Assembly: GCF_016907925.1 (NCBI RefSeq)
Contig: NZ_JAFBCZ010000019.1
Span: 1 to 64,000 of the forward strand
DNA: 64,000 bases
Direction: 5' to 3'
Origin: Herpetosiphon giganteus
GTDB taxonomy: Bacteria > Chloroflexota > Chloroflexia > Chloroflexales > Herpetosiphonaceae
The notes under the pieces are model-generated. The model ran no database searches and was not told the DNA's origin. It was given only the letters and a program-made list of their open reading frames with translations. Positions 60,717 through 64,000 of this stretch are shown piece by piece (the stretch's first letter is position 1; each line of letters begins with the position of its first letter). A program made the position numbers and the translations under genes.

Positions 60717-63317
60717 TTATTTTATAACCGCTGGGAGATAGCTCGTTTCACGTTGCTGATGTTGTAATAGTATGTTGGGATCGCCCAAGAGAATCGAACT
60801 TTGCAGGCTATCTTGGCAACAGCCACCATTGCTGAACAAATGCACAAGCCCCGCTAGGACTCCCGTACCAATGTGGGTTTGGCGTGGGTTGCTCCACATG
60901 CGTTGCCACCAGCCCTCATTCAATAGATCATGGCCATAGGCTACGCCTAAGCCCGCCGACCCCCAGGTAGCAATTGCTCCACCATTAGGTTGTAAAACCA
61001 AGCGTTCATCAAGGCTGGTGCCACTCCAAGCAATGGTTTGAAAGGCACTGGTCAAACAGGTCATCTCCAAGATCATCGGCAAGGCTGGGCTATTTTGCAG
61101 CCGATCACTATCGTATAAACTCAAAAGATAGGGTTGGCTATTGCTCAAATCGGTAATTGCCCATTGATATTGATGGCTATGCCCAACGTAGGTTACGACT
61201 GCCGCCCCTTGATTCAATTGATCAAAGGTTTGTTGGCGTGCTTGATCAGCGCTGGCAATCCGCCATGGATCGGTTTGCGGCAAGCCGTTGCTGGTTTTGC
61301 GCCACGGGTCATAATAAACGCGCTGAATTTCTAGCTTATTTGGTTGATAGCCAATCATTGCGTCGCTGAGCGCGGCAAAATCGCCTGCATAATCTGCTTG
61401 GCCGCTGGCAGTTTTGTAGTTATCAGCAACGTAGATTTGGCGCGAACGCCAGCGCACATCTGCTGGAGCGCTTTCATAATTGCCGATTTTATTGATCAGA
61501 TTGGTCAATTCGGCATCAGTTTTAGCTGGCAAACGCCCAATTTGCAGATCAGGCAGCGGATCGGCCAGCGGCTGATCGCCATCAAGTTGCACAAAACAGG
61601 TGTCGCAGGCAACTTCGCCAAGCCAAGGGTCGCTATTAACGGGCAATGGTGGAATTATATTTGGATTATTGCGACCTAAATAATTGCGTGGATCAATCGT
61701 GCCATCACCAACTAAAACCAACGATTGAGGTGCTTGCGGCCAAGTATTAGCGAGGTAACGCATAAAATTGCGAATCGCCAACGGATCAACATTGCCGCTG
61801 CTCCAACGATCATAAATTGCTTGGACATCAACGAGCAATGGCTGCAAACCTTGCTGCTCACGCCGCGCGATCAATGGTTGCAGCAGGCTATGCCATTGTT
61901 TGGTCGCAAGATAAATGGTTTTTGCTGGGTTTTGCCAATTGACATGCGCACTCGCTGCGATGCTTGGCTCGGGCAGGCTGGCCGGATTGACCAGCAGATA
62001 AGTGCCTGGTTCAGCTGCCAGCAAATTATTGTTAAATTGCATGCGCTGCGGCTGCCAAGGCTGGGTTACGTTGTAACTCACTGCTTGGTTTGGGCGATTA
62101 ATAATCGAATAATTAGCTTTACGGACTGCTTGCCATTGGATTGTTTGAGCGTTTGCATTTAGCACAACAGGCCGCTGCCAAACCAGCCGATCAAGCGAAA
62201 TTCCGCTGATTTGTTGGGTGTTGGCAATTGCGATTTGCAGATGTTGGCTTGGCGCAAGCTGGGCCGATTTGGTGAAAACACCGCTATTCAAGCCAAGGTT
62301 AATTCGCTGGCTGCTGGTGATGGCGATGCTGGTTGGATTGTTGGTGTAAACAATGCCATTTAATGTAACGGTGCTTGGGCCTGTTGCCAGTGGCAAGGTG
62401 CTGGTGAGCCAAAGCTGTTGGGTTGTTGGGTTTAATTCTGGCCCAGCCTTGAGATCGGCGCTAAACCAATGGTCGCCATCAGTGCCAGCCTGCAATGAAT
62501 CGTAGATTTGCGGGTTATACCAGAGGCTGGTTTGATAGGCTTGGGTGCTGGTTGGCAAGCCAGTTGGATCAAGCGTGAGCGACCCGATTTTGGGGCTACT
62601 GTTGGCCGCCCCAATCTTAAGCCAGAGACTGCTGGTAGTGTTCCAGCGATCGCCAACGCTGGGCAGATAGAACCAAATTGCATCGTTTTGATCAAAGCTG
62701 CCGTCGAGCGTGCCCCGTTCTTCGATTGCAAGTTGCTGGTTTTTATACCACAGCTGAAGGCTATAGGGTGCGAGGCTGGCAAGGTTAATGCCTGCTTGGG
62801 CCAAGCTTGCCCCCGTTAATTGCTGCATCCCTGCTTGGTTGACGGTAACGCGCCAGCCTTGGCCAGTTTGCGGGCTTGGCAAAGTTTGATTGAGCTGAAA
62901 CGGTTGGTCGATTAAACGATTTGGCTGATCAAACAATTGGGCATTGGCAATATGCAGCTTTGCCTTGCTAATGCGTTGCTGGTTGATGGTGGTTTGCGGC
63001 TGCAAAACGACGATTCGTTGGCCGCGAAAACGGCCTTCGCGCAGCACATTGATTGGTGCTGGCACTGCTGCAAGCTTGTTGATCGGTTGTTGATCGAGGC
63101 TGAGTGCTTGCAGGGTTGGCTGCAATTGCCAATCATCGGCCACTAAAATAGCAAAAGGCCGCAATTCCTTGGCGGTTTGCCATTCGACCGTAATGCCATT
63201 TGGGGTTTGTTGGAGCGTTGCCCGCGTCTGGAGCGCCGATTGTTGCGCTACACTCGCTGGCGGTTGGATAAAGACATATGCTCCGAGCAAACAAACAAGT
63301 GCAAGGTAACGCCACAT
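60717..63317 (-). CDS. secreted peptidase of the C25 (gingipain-like) family
   Basis: The 866-residue protein has a signal peptide (ALVCLLGAYVFIQPPASVA). A beta-rich propeptide-like region fills about 25-470, and the C25 catalytic domain follows (about 470-845). The catalytic residues lie in VTYVGHSHQYQ and LEMTCLTSAFQ, spaced as in gingipains, after YLATKQWHSLLQPLI and SLVLVGDGTIDPRNY. C25 peptidases in Bacteroidetes leave by the type IX system; here the end is only ETSYLPAVIK, with no T9SS C-terminal domain. It may digest prey protein. Confidence 0.88.
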   Translation of the reverse strand: MWRYLALVCLLGAYVFIQPPASVAQQSALQTRATLQQTPNGITVEWQTAKELRPFAILVADDWQLQPTLQALSLDQQPINKLAAVPAPINVLREGRFRGQRIVVLQPQTTINQQRISKAKLHIANAQLFDQPNRLIDQPFQLNQTLPSPQTGQGWRVTVNQAGMQQLTGASLAQAGINLASLAPYSLQLWYKNQQLAIEERGTLDGSFDQNDAIWFYLPSVGDRWNTTSSLWLKIGAANSSPKIGSLTLDPTGLPTSTQAYQTSLWYNPQIYDSLQAGTDGDHWFSADLKAGPELNPTTQQLWLTSTLPLATGPSTVTLNGIVYTNNPTSIAITSSQRINLGLNSGVFTKSAQLAPSQHLQIAIANTQQISGISLDRLVWQRPVVLNANAQTIQWQAVRKANYSIINRPNQAVSYNVTQPWQPQRMQFNNNLLAAEPGTYLLVNPASLPEPSIAASAHVNWQNPAKTIYLATKQWHSLLQPLIARREQQGLQPLLVDVQAIYDRWSSGNVDPLAIRNFMRYLANTWPQAPQSLVLVGDGTIDPRNYLGRNNPNIIPPLPVNSDPWLGEVACDTCFVQLDGDQPLADPLPDLQIGRLPAKTDAELTNLINKIGNYESAPADVRWRSRQIYVADNYKTASGQADYAGDFAALSDAMIGYQPNKLEIQRVYYDPWRKTSNGLPQTDPWRIASADQARQQTFDQLNQGAAVVTYVGHSHQYQWAITDLSNSQPYLLSLYDSDRLQNSPALPMILEMTCLTSAFQTIAWSGTSLDERLVLQPNGGAIATWGSAGLGVAYGHDLLNEGWWQRMWSNPRQTHIGTGVLAGLVHLFSNGGCCQDSLQSSILLGDPNILLQHQQRETSYLPAVIK

Positions 63318-63347
63318 AATCCGATCCTCAACTACACAACAAACGCA

Positions 63348-63380
63348 AAGGGCTGACTGGAATTATTCCAGCCAGCCCTT
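63348..63380 (-). terminator. terminator after the SdrD-B-like gene
   Basis: AAGGGCTGACTGGAA at 63348-63362 pairs with TTCCAGCCAGCCCTT at 63366-63380 (14 of 15). It follows the stop at 63391 on the minus strand with a modest T stretch. Confidence 0.65.
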
Positions 63381-63390
63381 ACCGACGTGA

Positions 63391-64000
63391 TTACCGCGTG
63401 GTCATTGGTAAGAAGATTTGATATGTATTGGCTTGGGTGCTATTGGTATTGGCTGGGCCATACTCGTTGGTGCTGCCATCGAGTTCGGTTTCAACCAACC
63501 AATAGTAGTAGGTGCTGCTGTCGTCAACATTGCTGTCGATCCAGCGATAGCTTGCGCCACCGCTGCGGCCTTGGGCGGCAATCATGCTGCTGGTAACACG
63601 GGTAGCATTGGCCCGATTGCGGTCGCTGCTACGATACAGATGGAAGCCCAAGGTCTTGGATTCGCTGACGGTTGTCCATTGAACGACCACCTTGCCAGCT
63701 TCACGGATTGCGCTGAAATCAGCCAACTCGATGGCGTTGGGTGTGGTTACGCCAGCATAGACTGAACCATTGTTATCGCCTGGAGCCAAGACAATCACGC
63801 CAGTCGTGCCTGTGTTAGGGTCAACATCGCTGTCGCTGGCATCGTTACCCATATCATCGTGGGTAAAGACGAAGCCTGGAGGCAAGTTGTCGAAGCCAAC
63901 GATATAGCTGCCTGGTGGCAAGTTGTTGAATTGATAGCCGCCATTGGCATCGGTGGTCGTGCTGATGATTGCCGTACCGTTGATGTCATAGAGCGTGACG
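63391..64000 (-). CDS. C-terminal part of an SdrD-B-like surface protein (continues beyond window)
   Basis: The minus frame is open from the window edge to 63391, so only about 202 residues are seen. The first part reads as one SdrD-type B repeat: DANGGYQFNNLPPGSYIV, then a calcium-binding-looking DDMGNDASDSDVDP. The end carries a fibronectin-like domain (VQWTTVSESKTLGFHLYRSS) common in Chloroflexi secreted proteins, and the final residues are YQIFLPMTTR, the LP tail. It is probably a long cell-surface adhesin. Confidence 0.82.
   Translation of the reverse strand, partial: VTLYDINGTAIISTTTDANGGYQFNNLPPGSYIVGFDNLPPGFVFTHDDMGNDASDSDVDPNTGTTGVIVLAPGDNNGSVYAGVTTPNAIELADFSAIREAGKVVVQWTTVSESKTLGFHLYRSSDRNRANATRVTSSMIAAQGRSGGASYRWIDSNVDDSSTYYYWLVETELDGSTNEYGPANTNSTQANTYQIFLPMTTR

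Noticed and set aside
61134..62162. Several plus-strand frames of 66-145 codons opposite the C25 peptidase gene
   Set aside because: They are antisense shadows of a long coding sequence with a recognised catalytic domain.

Overview
The window looks like a chromosomal segment of a filamentous, predatory-type Chloroflexota, most likely Herpetosiphon. This is inference from gene content. Supporting signs are moderate GC with a strong CAA/TTG/GCC codon style, secreted proteins with Thr/Pro-rich linkers that end in a short LPxxxR/K-like tail, a bacterial-type PARG, a large STAND regulator, and a mevalonate-pathway decarboxylase of the type known from Chloroflexi. No rRNA, tRNA or CRISPR array was recognised.

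Region by region. (1) 1-2340 is accessory DNA: a gene tail, a run of hairpins ending in a strong terminator, a small XRE regulator, and an IS200/IS605-type tnpB broken by an in-frame TAA and abutting a dispersed intergenic repeat. (2) 2535-10831 is a tight six-gene type III CRISPR effector operon: an HD-less Cas10 with GGDD, a single Cas7, Csx10 with a helical C-terminal extension, a double Cas7, Csx19, and a Cas7 of the TIGR03986 type with a large insertion. This composition is III-D-like. No array, cas6, cas1/cas2 or cyclic-oligoadenylate effector accompanies it. (3) 10876-21925 holds ruvA, a secreted beta-helix protein, a luciferase-like oxidoreductase, a LuxR HTH protein, a GH16 glucanase with carbohydrate-binding modules, a STAND regulator, a response regulator and a GAF-class III cyclase. 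(4) 22127-29714 holds a decarboxylase of isoprenoid synthesis, a sortase with a duplicated N-terminal domain, TPR/membrane proteins, a methyltransferase, and a PARG/GNAT pair read in the opposite direction. (5) 29884-34227 is proteostasis and signalling: Hsp20, Lon, and a partner-switching module with two HATPase kinases and a STAS protein.

(6) 34400-45564 contains YaeQ, two GT-C type membrane proteins, endonuclease IV, a zinc-ribbon protein, an orphan HicB, a lipoprotein, MOSC, two tandem PhoU proteins, an SUMF1-domain protein, ComEA and ThpR. Its intergenic spaces are rich in short dispersed repeats. (7) 45580-50785 encodes four subunits of a complex-I/membrane-hydrogenase-like assembly without the small iron-sulfur subunit or the NuoH-like subunit. 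(8) 50874-53356 is a persulfide/sulfide module (CstB-like, rhodanese, TauE) opposite an ECF sigma factor. (9) 54332-58269 contains an APH(6)-like kinase and a MarR, FAD-monooxygenase and luciferase-like set that shares a 17-bp operator candidate at three places. (10) 58517-64000 contains a hypothetical gene, a VOC-family gene split by an in-frame TAA, a small hypothetical gene, a secreted C25 peptidase and the C-terminal end of an SdrD-B-like surface protein that runs off the window.

Gene starts were chosen by ribosome binding site and family length, and often lie downstream of the longest possible reading frame. All assignments rest on reading the sequence; no database search was run.
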